DNA from: Saccharomyces uvarum | Lineage: Eukaryota; Ascomycota; Saccharomycetes; Saccharomycetales; Saccharomycetaceae | Assembly (NCBI GenBank): GCA_947243795.1 | Contig: OX365940.1 | Span: 868,001 to 932,000, forward strand | Reading direction: 5' to 3' | DNA length: 64,000 nt | Shown: one piece after another, positions 30,243 to 40,223 of the stretch | Numbering within the stretch: position 1 is the stretch's first letter | Layout: every line of letters starts with the position of its first letter | The notes under the pieces: generated by a model | Told to the model about the DNA's origin: nothing | The model's database searches: none | What the model saw: the letters and a program-made list of their open reading frames with translations, nothing else | Position numbers and translations under genes: made by a program

Positions 30243-31795
30243 CGTATAACAAGCCAGTTATTTGTAACTTTACCGTCTTCAACTCCTCTCTGTTTCCTAA
30301 CGTCTTGTTGCCCAGCTGTGTCAACAAGGCAGGACAAAGCAGGACAACTCCAGAATATGAAAAATTAAACCTAAAAAGCCGTCGTATCTTATTAAGAAAT
30401 CTCTCCGTACTTGTTTTATCGATTTCTGTCGTATACAGACAATAGGTGCCAAAGCACGAGAAAGTTAAAATAATAAGCTTTTCCGCGCCACGTAAAACGC
30501 GTAGCACAAATAGTGATAGGTGACATTATAAGATCACTAAACTTTAAAAAAACTTCTTAAAATTTTTTTTCTTCTCCACTTTCTTTTTCAGTTCTGAAGG
30601 CTATGCTGTCCGATTGGGACGTTAATAAAGTTAACTTTGCTATTTACTTTTAAAGGCAAAATCAATGTTCTTTGATAACCAAACACATTCTTGGAGAGCT
30701 ATTTTCGCGATTATTTAGAACTTGTTTACCGTTAGAGGTAATGTTGCTTTTTCAGACACTTTCCTGAATAAGCTGTCTTTTTCTATACGATGCCATTGTT
30801 GCTATAATGCTAATTAGAAAAAAAAGTGACGACGAAAGTGTATTAATCAAAAACTCATTTTTCGTTTAGTGTCTGCTTTCTTGCCTAAGAAAAGATGCGT
30901 AGTTTGGCTTTATGAATCCAATTGCAAGGCCTTGTGCATCGAGAAACGTTATAGCTTGACCAAGACAAACTCTCCTACTTTGCTTAGCCCCCATAGAAAA
31001 GTCCCTGAAACAGCAAAGGTGCGCTTGAACCAAACGCAAGGCCTCTTTGTCTTAAGCGGGATTAAGATTTGTGATGTATGGAATAGCGTAGGCGTAAGCA
31101 TAACAATCGAAGCAAAGCTTTTGAAATCACACAGGATTCTTTTTTTATGTAGTGCCAAGGAGACACAACAGTAAAATAATAAAGCAATCAACGGAATGGA
31201 CTTTATGGAGACCAAATTGCCTAATTACTGCCAAATGCAAGAAAATCGTTTTACTTCCCTATCATTGAACTCAAACCGTGTGCACACAAATAAGTTCTGG
31301 CTACATCACCTAAAAGAGATGTAAGCCCAAGTGCTGCGCCCTTATACCCATATGTACCTAAGGCCACATATGACATGACTGTTTACACATTTTGTTTTTT
31401 GAAATCTCAGCGCTATGCTCTTCGTTAAAGGCGGCTTTTCTAAGCGTGCAGTGAGATCTGACCGAAAATAAGCTTTTTTGTGATGCTCGTTTGTGATCCT
31501 ATACTTTTGATTTTATTGAAGATTCCACTCCACAGCAATTTGAACTCACGTAAAATAAGCATGCTACGAAGACTGTTCAGTAGCCAAGGCATCAATATGG
31601 GCTCTGAAAGAGGGTGTTCTGTTAGCGTCCCTCCTTGTCTATATCCGTCCTACCATGAGATGAGGCGCTTAAACTAAATATTTACGTTATATAAAACCTC
31701 ACCCAGAAAGGTTGATTGTTCAAAGTCTTGTGCTTTATGTGACCTTTTCCATCATTGAAAAATAGCCACGTAGAGAAAAAAAGCGCCGTGCCAAG
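30243..31795. other. Intergenic region DIA1 to YMR317W
   Basis: A 1.55-kb AT-rich stretch holds the YMR317W promoter at its right end, including the TATATAAAA-like run around 31687-31697, about 100 bases before the ATG. Short frames at 30869-31174 (opens with GTG) and 31483-31677 have no recognised relatives. The latter begins with a hydrophobic MLVCDPILLILLK stretch but no splice signals connect it to YMR317W. Confidence 0.5.
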
Positions 31796-34700
31796 ATGGG
31801 TTCAAACAGTTCAAAGTCAACGACAGCGACTACCACGTCTCATAGTAGTACTGCTACTACTACCAGTACTACTGAGACAACCACTCCAACTACTAAAACT
31901 ACAACAAGTACTACAAGCTCCACTCCAGTAATTACCGTAACAAGTTCGAGTACTTCTGCCTTTTCTGTGATACCTGTAGTAACTTCTAGCTCAACCCTCT
32001 CTTCCGAGTCAATCGCCTCAATTCTGTCATCAGAATCCTTAGCTTCCATTATTTATTCTCTTTCGTACACATCATCGGCTATTCCTACTACGTCATCTAG
32101 CGATGTCGAATCATCAACCGCTAGCCCTTCAATTCAATATAGTTCACCTTCCTCCACAACTGCGCAACCATCCAGCTCTATTACAAGTGTAACCAGTATT
32201 GTTAGCCAGGAGTCATCCCAACAAGCAAATCCATCAAGTGAACCTGATTCCTCCTCGTTAGAGTCATCGCAAATATCATCTGTTTTATCTTCTGCCACAA
32301 GTGTCATTACTTCCTCGATTGAAGACATGTCGTCCTCTTTAGTAGTATCTGATAACTCATCATCTTCCTCTTCAATCACTTTTAGTTCTTCATTAGCGAC
32401 TTCCGCTTCCAGTTTGGCCGCACCTGCAACTTCATCTTTTGTATCTAGTTCAGCTACATCTGAAACTTCATCTGCTGTCCCTAGTTCGACTTCATCTGAA
32501 GCTTCATCTGTTGTCTCTACGTCTGAAGCTCCATCAGCCACTTCCAGTTTGGCCGCATCTGAAACTTCATCTATTGTATCTAGTTCAGCTACATCTGAAG
32601 CTACATCAGCCACTTCCAGTTTGGCCGCATCTGAAATTTCATCTGCTGTCCCTAGTTCGACTTCATCTGAAACTTCATCTGCTGTCCCTAGTTCGACTTC
32701 ATCTGAAGCTTCATCTGCTGTCCCTAGTTCGACTTCATCTGAAGCTTCATCTGTTGTATCTAGTTCAGCTACATCTGAAGCTACATCAGCCACTTCCAGT
32801 TTGGCCGCATCTGAAATTTCATCTGCTGTCCCTAGTTCGACTTCATCTGAAACTTCATCTGCTGTCCCTAGTTCGACTTCATCTGAAGCTTCATCTGCTG
32901 TCCCTAGTTCGACTTCATCTGAAGCTTCATCTGTTGTATCTAGTTCAGCTACATCTGAAGCTACATCAGCCACTTCCAGTTTGGCCGCATCTGAAATTTC
33001 ATCTGCTGTCCCTAGTTCGACTTCATCTGAAGCTTCATCTGTTGTATCTAGTTCAGCTACATCTGAAGCTACATCTGCTGTCTCTACGTCTGAAGCTCCA
33101 TCAGCCACTTCCAGTTTGGCCGCATCTGAAACTTCATCTATTGTATCTAGTTCAGCTACATCTGAAGCTACATTAGCCACTTCCAGTTTGGCCGCATCTG
33201 AAATTTCATCTGCTGTCCCTAGTTCGACTTCATCTGAAACTTCATCTGCTGTCCCTAGTTCGACTTCATCTGAAGCTTCATCTGCTGTCCCTAGTTCGAC
33301 TTCATCTGAAGCTTCATCTGCTGTCCCTAGTTCGACTTCATCTGAAGCTTCATCTGTTGTATCTAGTTCAGCTACATCTGAAGCTACATCTGCTGTCTCT
33401 ACGTCTGAAGCTCCATCAGCCACTTCCAGTTTGGCCGCATCTGAAACTTCATCTATTGTATCTAGTTCAGCTACATCTGAAGCTACATCAGCCACTTCCA
33501 GTTTGGCCGCATCTGAAATTTCCACTGCTGTCTCTAGTTCGACTTCATCTGAAACTTCATCTGCTGTCTCTAGTCCGACTTCATCTGAAACTTCATCTGC
33601 TGTCTCTACGTCTGAATCCTCATCTGCCACACCTAGTTTGGCTAGCTCTAGTGCACCATTTGTTAGTAATGCAACCATCGGCAGCTCTTCTTTGGCAGCT
33701 AACAGTTTAACTACTTCCGAAGCAGCATCTGTTACATCCAGTTTGGCTAGCTCTAGTACACCATTTGTTAGTAATTCAACCGTCGCCAGCTCTTCTTTGG
33801 CAGCTAACAGTTTAACTACTTCCGAAGCAGCATCTGTTACATCCAGTTTGGCTAACTCTGGTGCCTCATCTGCTACATCCAGTTTGGCTAGCTCTGGTGC
33901 CTCATCTGCCACACCTAGTTTGGCTAGCTCTAGTACACCATTTGTTAGTAATTCAACCGTCGCCAGCTCTTCTTTGGCAGCTAACAGTTTAACTACTTCC
34001 GACGCAGCATCTGCTACATCCAGCTTGGCTAGCTCTAGTGCACCATTTGTTAGTAATGCAACCATCGGCAGCTCTTCTTTGGCAGCTAACAGTTTAACTA
34101 CTTCCGAAGCAGCATCTGTTACATCCAGTTTGGCTAGCTCTAGTGCCTCATCTGCTACATCCAGTTTGGCTAGCTCTAGTGCACCATTTGTTAGTAATGC
34201 AACCATCGGCAGCTCTTCTTTGGCAGCTAACAGTTTAACTACTTCCGAAGCAGCATCTGTTACATCCAGTTTGGCTAGCTCTGGTGCCTCATCTGCCACA
34301 CCTAGTTTGGCTAGCTCTAGTACACCATTTGTTAGTAATTCAACCATCGGCAGCTCTTCTTTGGCAGCTAACAGTTTAACTACTTCCGAAGCAGCATCTG
34401 TTACATCCAGTTTGGCTAGCTCTAGTGCACCATTTGTTAGTAATGCAACCATCACCAGCTCTTCATTCACAGCTTTCAGTTTAAGCACGTCTGCCGCACT
34501 ATCAACAGTATCTGCGGATGCGACATCCTTTTCTAACTTCAACACATCTATTGTTTCTACTTCTGCTTCCAAATTTACTCAATCTTCAAGTGTGTCTAAT
34601 GGTACAGCTGTTTCAACAACAGATAAACAAATCACAACCCTAACCTCAATAGCTAGTTGCAGCGATGCTAGTTCCTATTCTAATTTCACTAAAACAGCAA

Positions 34701-35743
34701 TTGTAAGTAAGGAGACTACTTTTGAGGCAACCGTTACTAGCTGTTCAGGCGGTTGCACCAAAGGTAGAAACTCAACCACCTTTACCACTGTAACAGACAT
34801 CTCTGCTTCTACCGCAACTACTTGCCCAGAAAAAGAGGCAACATCGATTACTAATGGCAATAAAGCAACGTCTGCAGCCGATGCTAACACGAGTAACATT
34901 GCGATATCTGCTTCTACTGAAATCTCTAGTGGCTCAGCCACTTATCAATGGACTTCAGAATCTGAAATCGCAAAAGCCTCATCAACATTTAAAGTAGGGA
35001 AGACCTCATCAGCTACCGATTTGACCAAGACTTTGCCAAAAACTGAAGCTACAGAAAGCGCATCAACCAAAGCATCAACAACTAAAGTTTCAGAGAGCAC
35101 TTCGACCGATGTGACCAAGACTTCGCCAACAACTGATGTTAAAGAAAGCACATCAACCAAAGCATCAACAACTAAAGTTTCAGAGAGCACTTCGACCGAT
35201 GTGACCAAGACTTCGCCAACAACTGATGTTAAAGAAAGCACATCAACCAAAGCATCAACAACTAAAGTTTCAGAGAGCACTTCGACCGATGTGACCAAGA
35301 CTTCGCCAACAACTGAAGTTAAAGAAAGCACATCAACCAAAGCATCAACTAAAGTTTCAGAGAGCACTTCGACCGATGTGACCAAGACTTCACCAACTAA
35401 AGCTTCAGAGAGGATATCAACTACAAAAGCAACAAAGACATCAACCACCAAAGACGCAAATACTTCAACTGTAACTCCGGTTGGAAAAGGCGAAACTACT
35501 CTTCAAACAATAGTTTCAAGTAAAAAGCGCACATCAACATCTCAACATTCTTCATCCACTAAAAAGGTAACTACGTCCACTGGAAAACCAGTCATATCCA
35601 CTCATAAAACATCCTCAACCTCAACTAAGAAAACAGCTACCTCTACTATCAATACTACTGCAACTTCAAAGAAAAATGCGGCCGCCTCATTGGATATTAA
35701 CATGAAAGTTTTCGCTATTGGTGCTATTGCTTTATTAGCTTAG
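31796..35743 (+). CDS. YMR317W: YMR317W, repeat-rich Ser/Thr mucin-like protein
   Basis: The 1315-residue product is almost entirely Ser, Thr and Ala and matches YMR317W by position and character; its function is unknown. I recall about 1140 residues in S. cerevisiae, so this copy is longer. Three repeat families are visible: 12-residue AVPSSTSSEASS-like units (about residues 220-620), a 35-residue unit with PFVSNATIGSSS (seven copies, about 615-900), and 30-residue TTKVSESTSTDVTKTSP units (about 1095-1205). Between them is a Cys-containing segment (SCSGGCTKGR near residue 985) like those in flocculin-type wall proteins. The C-terminus is short and hydrophobic (FAIGAIALLA) after small residues, GPI-like. 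There is no N-terminal signal peptide after the first ATG (MGSNSSKSTT), which is odd for a wall protein. A stop lies 11 codons upstream in frame. Confidence 0.88.
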   Translation: MGSNSSKSTTATTTSHSSTATTTSTTETTTPTTKTTTSTTSSTPVITVTSSSTSAFSVIPVVTSSSTLSSESIASILSSESLASIIYSLSYTSSAIPTTSSSDVESSTASPSIQYSSPSSTTAQPSSSITSVTSIVSQESSQQANPSSEPDSSSLESSQISSVLSSATSVITSSIEDMSSSLVVSDNSSSSSSITFSSSLATSASSLAAPATSSFVSSSATSETSSAVPSSTSSEASSVVSTSEAPSATSSLAASETSSIVSSSATSEATSATSSLAASEISSAVPSSTSSETSSAVPSSTSSEASSAVPSSTSSEASSVVSSSATSEATSATSSLAASEISSAVPSSTSSETSSAVPSSTSSEASSAVPSSTSSEASSVVSSSATSEATSATSSLAASEISSAVPSSTSSEASSVVSSSATSEATSAVSTSEAPSATSSLAASETSSIVSSSATSEATLATSSLAASEISSAVPSSTSSETSSAVPSSTSSEASSAVPSSTSSEASSAVPSSTSSEASSVVSSSATSEATSAVSTSEAPSATSSLAASETSSIVSSSATSEATSATSSLAASEISTAVSSSTSSETSSAVSSPTSSETSSAVSTSESSSATPSLASSSAPFVSNATIGSSSLAANSLTTSEAASVTSSLASSSTPFVSNSTVASSSLAANSLTTSEAASVTSSLANSGASSATSSLASSGASSATPSLASSSTPFVSNSTVASSSLAANSLTTSDAASATSSLASSSAPFVSNATIGSSSLAANSLTTSEAASVTSSLASSSASSATSSLASSSAPFVSNATIGSSSLAANSLTTSEAASVTSSLASSGASSATPSLASSSTPFVSNSTIGSSSLAANSLTTSEAASVTSSLASSSAPFVSNATITSSSFTAFSLSTSAALSTVSADATSFSNFNTSIVSTSASKFTQSSSVSNGTAVSTTDKQITTLTSIASCSDASSYSNFTKTAIVSKETTFEATVTSCSGGCTKGRNSTTFTTVTDISASTATTCPEKEATSITNGNKATSAADANTSNIAISASTEISSGSATYQWTSESEIAKASSTFKVGKTSSATDLTKTLPKTEATESASTKASTTKVSESTSTDVTKTSPTTDVKESTSTKASTTKVSESTSTDVTKTSPTTDVKESTSTKASTTKVSESTSTDVTKTSPTTEVKESTSTKASTKVSESTSTDVTKTSPTKASERISTTKATKTSTTKDANTSTVTPVGKGETTLQTIVSSKKRTSTSQHSSSTKKVTTSTGKPVISTHKTSSTSTKKTATSTINTTATSKKNAAASLDINMKVFAIGAIALLA
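32436..33630. repeat. 36-bp tandem repeats in YMR317W
   Basis: Near-identical 36-base units (GCTGTCCCTAGTTCGACTTC and onwards) encode AVPSSTSSE[A/T]SS. They are arranged in runs of two to four and are themselves nested in a larger repeated block: 32575-32760, 32760-32940 and later copies match over more than 150 bases. All repeat lengths are multiples of three, so copy-number change keeps the frame. Confidence 0.85.
33637..34480. repeat. 105-bp repeats in YMR317W with N-glycosylation sequons
   Basis: Seven copies of a 35-codon unit contain PFVSN followed by AT or ST. The first two PFVSN elements are exactly 105 bases apart; later ones are spaced more widely where extra LASSGASSAT-type units are inserted. 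Every copy keeps an N-x-T sequon. Confidence 0.8.
35051..35405. repeat. 90-bp tandem repeat in YMR317W
   Basis: Four copies with exact 90-base period begin at about 35078, 35168 and 35258, with a fourth copy three bases shorter. They encode TTKVSESTSTDVTKTSPTTD and ten further residues. The high identity between copies points to recent expansion or gene-internal recombination. Confidence 0.85.
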
Positions 35744-36040
35744 TAGTATGTGGTTTGTTCGATACCCTTGACATGCATTCCATACAATTGTATAAATACG
35801 TTTTTCCTTCTCACCTTAAGGGTGCTTTAAAAAAAAGAAAATATAAAAAACAAAAATAAAAGCTGTACAAATTGTTAATTCTAAAATAAAACTTTATAAG
35901 TGTATAAACAAAATTCGTTCTTAATGTACCTAATACCAATTAGAATGCTATCCCTGTCTACTGATCCGTAACATTTTACGGTAACAAAAACATAATTAGA
36001 TTCCTGGTGTTCCATAAAAAGGTCATAAAAACAAAGGATT

Positions 36041-37123
36041 TTAGTTTTGAAATTCCTTATCGTAGTCGACTAAAGTAAACCTATATCTAACGTCACCCTT
36101 TTCCATCCTTTCAAGGGCTTCATGAACACCGGCTTCACCAACTGGCAAGGTTTCCACCCAAATCTTGACGTTATTATCGGAGACTAATTTCAATAGTTGC
36201 TTCAGTTCTTTAATGGAACCTAAAGCACTGTACGAAATGGAAACTGCCTTCAGACCATATGGTTTCAACGTCAATACTTCGTGTTGTTCTGGTATCGAAA
36301 TCGAGACGATTCTACCGCCGACTTTCATGGCCTTTGGCATAACATCGAAATCAATACCGGTCAAAGACGAAGCGCAAACAACGATCAAGTCGAAGGTGTC
36401 GAAGTATTTTTCACCCCAATTTTCTTCTTCTAAAGTAGCAATATAGTGGTCGGCGCCCATTTTCATCGCATCTTCTCTTTTCTTGGAGGAACGGGAAATC
36501 ACATATGTTTCTGCACCCATGGCTTTGGCAATCAAAGTACCCATACTGCCAATACCACCAAAGCCAACTATACCAACTTTTTTACCTGGACCACAACCGT
36601 TCCGGACCAAGGGGGAGTATGCGGTCAACCCACCACACAGCAGTGGAGCAGCCAGATGAGATGGGATATTTTCTGGGATAGGCACCACAAAATGTTCGTG
36701 CACTCTAACGTAATCAGCGTAACCACCTTGGGACACATACCCGTCTTCGTAGGGTTGACCATATGTGGTGACAAACTTGGTACAATATGGCTCATTATCA
36801 CTCTTACAACGGTCACACTCCAAGCACGAAAAGACTTGCGCACCCATCCCAACACGCTGGCCAACCTGCAGGCCGCTGTTGGATTTGGAGCCTAGTTTGA
36901 CGACTGTACCAACAATCTCATGGCCGACGACGAGAGGCATCTTCTTTTTACCCCAATTCCCAGCTGCACAATGGATGTCACTGCCACAGACACCGCATGC
37001 TTCGATCTTAATGTCGACGTCGTGGTCATAAAACGGCTTTGGGTCGTACTTTATCTTCTTTGGGTTTTTCCAATCTTCATGCGATTGGATCGCGATCCCT
37101 TCAAACTTTTCAGGATATGACAT
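36041..37123 (-). CDS. ADH6: ADH6, NADPH-dependent medium-chain alcohol dehydrogenase
   Basis: Adh6 reduces a broad range of aldehydes (cinnamaldehyde, veratraldehyde, fusel and furan aldehydes) with NADPH. The 360-residue length equals S. cerevisiae. Catalytic zinc ligands are in place: C46 in ACGVCGSDIH, H68-E69 in VVGHEI, and C163 in LLCGG. The structural zinc site is C100, C103, C106 and C114. The coenzyme-binding glycine motif GFGGIG is at residues 187-192. S210-R211 at the end of the second strand fits NADP(H) preference. It is flanked by YMR317W (convergent) and FET4 (same strand), as in S. cerevisiae XIII-R. ADH7 is the close paralogue, but position favours ADH6. Confidence 0.97.
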   Translation of the reverse strand: MSYPEKFEGIAIQSHEDWKNPKKIKYDPKPFYDHDVDIKIEACGVCGSDIHCAAGNWGKKKMPLVVGHEIVGTVVKLGSKSNSGLQVGQRVGMGAQVFSCLECDRCKSDNEPYCTKFVTTYGQPYEDGYVSQGGYADYVRVHEHFVVPIPENIPSHLAAPLLCGGLTAYSPLVRNGCGPGKKVGIVGFGGIGSMGTLIAKAMGAETYVISRSSKKREDAMKMGADHYIATLEEENWGEKYFDTFDLIVVCASSLTGIDFDVMPKAMKVGGRIVSISIPEQHEVLTLKPYGLKAVSISYSALGSIKELKQLLKLVSDNNVKIWVETLPVGEAGVHEALERMEKGDVRYRFTLVDYDKEFQN

Positions 37124-37720
37124 GATTAAGCCTATTTTTCTGCTGAAACTCCTGTTTAGAGATGTCTATAAGAGCTGGACTGAGCGGAAGGAGTGCTGAG
37201 TTGGCTTAATTTATGCAAAAGTTCCCAAGGAGACCTCACCTCCAGAACTGTTTGTCAATGCTCTTTTTTTCTTCGCTTTTCTTTTCCCCTCTGGATTGCC
37301 GCTTCTTTTCAGGATACGGTAGCTGATAGTGAGGCCATCACGTAATAGACGACCATATTATATGACGGGGATCATTAGTCAGCAAAGAGATCTTTAATTA
37401 GCGATGTGTCACTACTATATATCACCGATTCAAAGATAAACCAGGAAGCGTGACTCATTGCTCAACACAATAATAAGTATGAAAGTTTAATCCTGAATAT
37501 ATTTGTCTTTTATATATTAAAGTAAAAAGATCTTGACTCCAGAGAAAAAAAAAAAACTCAGAGGAGAAGAAAAAAGTATATAGCTCAAATAAAGAACTTT
37601 TGGGGTTGATTAATACCTCCATGTAAAAATTACTGAATCTTTTTTTATTATCAATCAATCCGCACATGAGTAAATTACTTCCCGGTTTTCTTTTGGCCAA
37701 GGAATGGATATTCTATAAAG
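37124..37720. other. ADH6 promoter and FET4 3' end
   Basis: This 597-base stretch between the FET4 stop and the ADH6 ATG is AT-rich with pyrimidine tracts (37260-37290). A small plus-strand frame at 37666-37875 overlaps the FET4 3' end and is a shadow. No regulatory motif stands out. Confidence 0.5.
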
Positions 37721-39385
37721 CTATTTTTCTAAAGCCAAAACGTCAGGGAAACGCTTTTGCACGTACGCTAGAAGAATATGTCTACGTGCATACAAAGCAG
37801 TCACTTCCACTCTTCTTTGACGATCCGCCCAGTTATGTGCTTGCAGTAAAACAAGCAAAAAGAATTCTTCGATAATCATTGTTGGCGTGTTAGCGATTAA
37901 TTGACCGGTCGTACTCCAACGGAGACCAGAGGCAATGCAAATCAATAAAATGATAATCAGAATAGATGCAAGTACACTCCATTGGTCTGAACAGATCTTA
38001 TTAATAAAGTGGGAAATCTTGTAACTAAGAGTGTCTCTTTCCTGATGTGGTTTAGCAGTAAACTCTTCAGGACATTCAAGTCCCAGTTCTTGAAACAATT
38101 CAAGATCTTCTCTAGCCACTTCAGCGTAGTTTTGTTCCTCGTGTGAAATAATTCTGAAATAAACTTCTCTTAGAATAAACCCGTCCAAAAACCCAACCAA
38201 ACCTGTGTATGTACCAATAATCAACCACCAGTTATCGTTCCACTTCAGTGGCGCACCAATACCAATCCAAACAGCAAACACAACAACACCGATTGCAACA
38301 CCAACACCAGTACCAATGATGTCAGCGTACCAATCAATAGCCTTTCTTGCAGTCGATCTTTTTTCAGCCTTAACGGTGATGATGGCGTGAGGAGTTTCAA
38401 AATCGTTGAAGTGTCTTCTTATGTGATAGTCAATTTTTTCATCCATGTCAAAGATACCAATTAAAAATTTCCCAATGAAATCATCGTGTCTAGCTCTCAA
38501 GTTTTGTAAGAAAGTACTACAGATCAAAATGGAAACTGCAACAGCAGTGTTGATATACATTTGCCACGTATCACTGAATTTTTTCATTCTTGGATTGCTA
38601 CCACTAGTTTCTCCAGTATAAGGCGGCGTATTACCTGCATCTTTTGGAATGGCACCACAACCAATCCAAACAAAAATACCACACCAAAATATTGCCATTG
38701 CTGAGATAGAACCCATATACTTACTTGCTAAATTGGATAAGCGGTCATACCAATTTTCTACCGGCAACTCTCCAGCAACTACAGATGAATCTATATGATT
38801 CTCTAAAGAATCAATCTCATTGGCTTGAATTGTGCACTCTTCCTTTTTCCCATCACCTGGAGAACTTCTGGTTAGAAAGTTTTTGAAGGAAGCTAATCTG
38901 GATCTCAGCCTACCGCAAACCAAGATTTGTTCGTGTGTGCTCATCAATTGCTGTCTCATTAATAGAGTGTCCCAAACATAACTTTGAATCGATTGGCCAT
39001 CCTGCATAACGACTTGCCAGTTGAAAGGTGCGCTGTAAACAATACCAATCACTATCCAAATGATCACGATAATCCAAATAATGATAAAGACAACTTGTGA
39101 ACCAGCCACTCGCACTAAAAAGTCTAAGGATTTATCTGTGAAACCTTTGCGCAGCCCAGTAAAACCTTTACTAGTAAAGATTGCTCCATTCGCAGTTAGA
39201 TCCACTTTACATAACTCTTCATCGGTACTCTCATCACTATTGCTGATAACTCTGACCATAGCATCGTTGTGATATTCTTTTGAATCGTCGAATTCGTCAT
39301 CCTGACCGCAACTAACTATAGGTGCTCTGTGGCTGACGTCAGGTCTAGCACCTGGATTTCCTAGAAACTTTGAAATCCTTCCCAT
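37721..39385 (-). CDS. FET4: FET4, low-affinity Fe(II) and metal transporter
   Basis: Fet4 is a plasma-membrane transporter for Fe(II), also taking Zn, Cu and Mn at low affinity. The 554-residue product (S. cerevisiae 552) has a cytosolic acidic N-terminus followed by a pattern of hydrophobic segments. Examples are FIIIWIIVIIWIVIGIVY near 105, AMAIFWCGIFVWIGCGAI near 240, GVGVAIGVVVFAVWIGIGAP near 365, and ILIIILLICIASGL near 485. A charged Asp-rich region precedes HFNDFETPHAIIT. The long upstream region carries Aft-type and Rox1-like motifs, matching known iron and oxygen control. It is the last gene here in conserved XIII-R order. Confidence 0.96.
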   Translation of the reverse strand: MGRISKFLGNPGARPDVSHRAPIVSCGQDDEFDDSKEYHNDAMVRVISNSDESTDEELCKVDLTANGAIFTSKGFTGLRKGFTDKSLDFLVRVAGSQVVFIIIWIIVIIWIVIGIVYSAPFNWQVVMQDGQSIQSYVWDTLLMRQQLMSTHEQILVCGRLRSRLASFKNFLTRSSPGDGKKEECTIQANEIDSLENHIDSSVVAGELPVENWYDRLSNLASKYMGSISAMAIFWCGIFVWIGCGAIPKDAGNTPPYTGETSGSNPRMKKFSDTWQMYINTAVAVSILICSTFLQNLRARHDDFIGKFLIGIFDMDEKIDYHIRRHFNDFETPHAIITVKAEKRSTARKAIDWYADIIGTGVGVAIGVVVFAVWIGIGAPLKWNDNWWLIIGTYTGLVGFLDGFILREVYFRIISHEEQNYAEVAREDLELFQELGLECPEEFTAKPHQERDTLSYKISHFINKICSDQWSVLASILIIILLICIASGLRWSTTGQLIANTPTMIIEEFFLLVLLQAHNWADRQRRVEVTALYARRHILLAYVQKRFPDVLALEK

Positions 39386-39583
39386 AGTTCGATTAACGAG
39401 TGTATACCAATGGGCTCCTTACTGAGGGGGGTTCTATATCTTTCTGTTGTCCCTATATATATGGGCTTAAAGAGAAAAAGAACTCACCTGATCTTTTGAA
39501 ATGGTTGAAATAAACAAGTTTATTTATACAAACATCTATTTTTGAGTATATTGAATCAAGATGACAACAGGCGCTAAAGCAAG

Positions 39584-39590
39584 GGGTGCA
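39584..39590 (-). promoter_or_regulatory. Aft1/2-type iron-response site, FET4 proximal
   Basis: GGGTGCA (minus strand TGCACCC) contains the Aft core PuCACCC and lies about 200 bases upstream of the FET4 ATG. S. cerevisiae FET4 is induced by iron limitation through Aft1. Confidence 0.55.
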
Positions 39591-39904
39591 CTTCGAGAAG
39601 CACCTTCGAAGCGTGCTGAAGACCAGTAGTGCCCTAATGTTTTTTTCTTCTTTAGTTTTTCCTTTTTTTTTTTTTCGTTTGAGAAGTTGCTGCCTTCTAA
39701 AAAGGCTCAGCAAAAGTGCTCATGACCCTACAAGGTTTTAGGATAACCCCTCACAGATACACAAAAGGAGGCCAAGGGTAGCGGCAAGAGTGCTGTTTTT
39801 TCGCACAACTATGTAAGCCCCCAAATCTACGTGCAACCGCCGAATTTTTCCCCAATAAATAGCCAAGGTCTACTAGTTTTATTCTTCTTTTACCTAAGCC
39901 ATAT

Positions 39905-39912
39905 AACAATAG
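39905..39912 (-). promoter_or_regulatory. Rox1-like site, FET4 promoter
   Basis: The minus strand reads CTATTGTT, the core of the Rox1 hypoxic repressor motif YYYATTGTTCTC, about 520 bases upstream of FET4. It is a partial match. Confidence 0.4.
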
Positions 39913-40144
39913 CCTACTACGAGACCTTCAGGGTCTCCTAAGAGAAATGACTACGCGCGCCTATAAGACAAAGGAAAAAACCCTTGCTGTATGAAACAGG
40001 CACGCAAAAATTTCTTTTGGCGATTTAGCTGTAACTTCAAACTAGACAAGCGTAATAAAACTGCTTCCATAGTAGCCAACCCGTAAGTAATAAGGGGTGT
40101 ACACATGGTTACACATTGACTCTCGTATCTACAGTTTGTGGGAG

Positions 40145-40155
40145 CTATTGTTCCT
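40145..40155 (+). promoter_or_regulatory. Rox1-like site, distal FET4 promoter
   Basis: CTATTGTTCCT keeps the ATTGTTC core of the Rox1 motif about 760 bases upstream of FET4. It is 69 bases from an exact Aft-type octamer. Confidence 0.4.
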
Positions 40156-40223
40156 AAACAATACAATGGGCCTGTTGGGTAAAGCTATAGGTCGTATGTA
40201 CGGCCGCCTCGTGGGATATAAAG

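Noticed and set aside
30199-30507. Minus-strand frame of 102 codons overlapping the DIA1 3' end
   Set aside because: S. cerevisiae has ORFs marked dubious around DIA1. Overlap with the gene and lack of recognisable domains argue against a gene.
31483-31677. Hydrophobic MLVCDPILLILLK frame as a possible signal exon for YMR317W
   Set aside because: No GTATGT donor or TACTAAC branch site was seen between it and the YMR317W ATG.
32439-33710. Plus-strand Leu/His-rich frames (LVQLHLKLH repeats) inside YMR317W
   Set aside because: They are frame-shifted readings of the same 36-base repeats.
32134-34572. Long antisense open frame (about 810 codons) opposite YMR317W
   Set aside because: It is rich in Glu, Asp, Val, Ala and Leu because it is the mirror of TCN/ACN/GCN repeat codons. 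No start context, family resemblance or independent signal supports it.
39721-39740. ACCCTACAAGGT as a Zap1 zinc-response site before FET4
   Set aside because: The half-sites resemble ACCTT and AAGGT but the spacing and one base do not fit the 11-base consensus.
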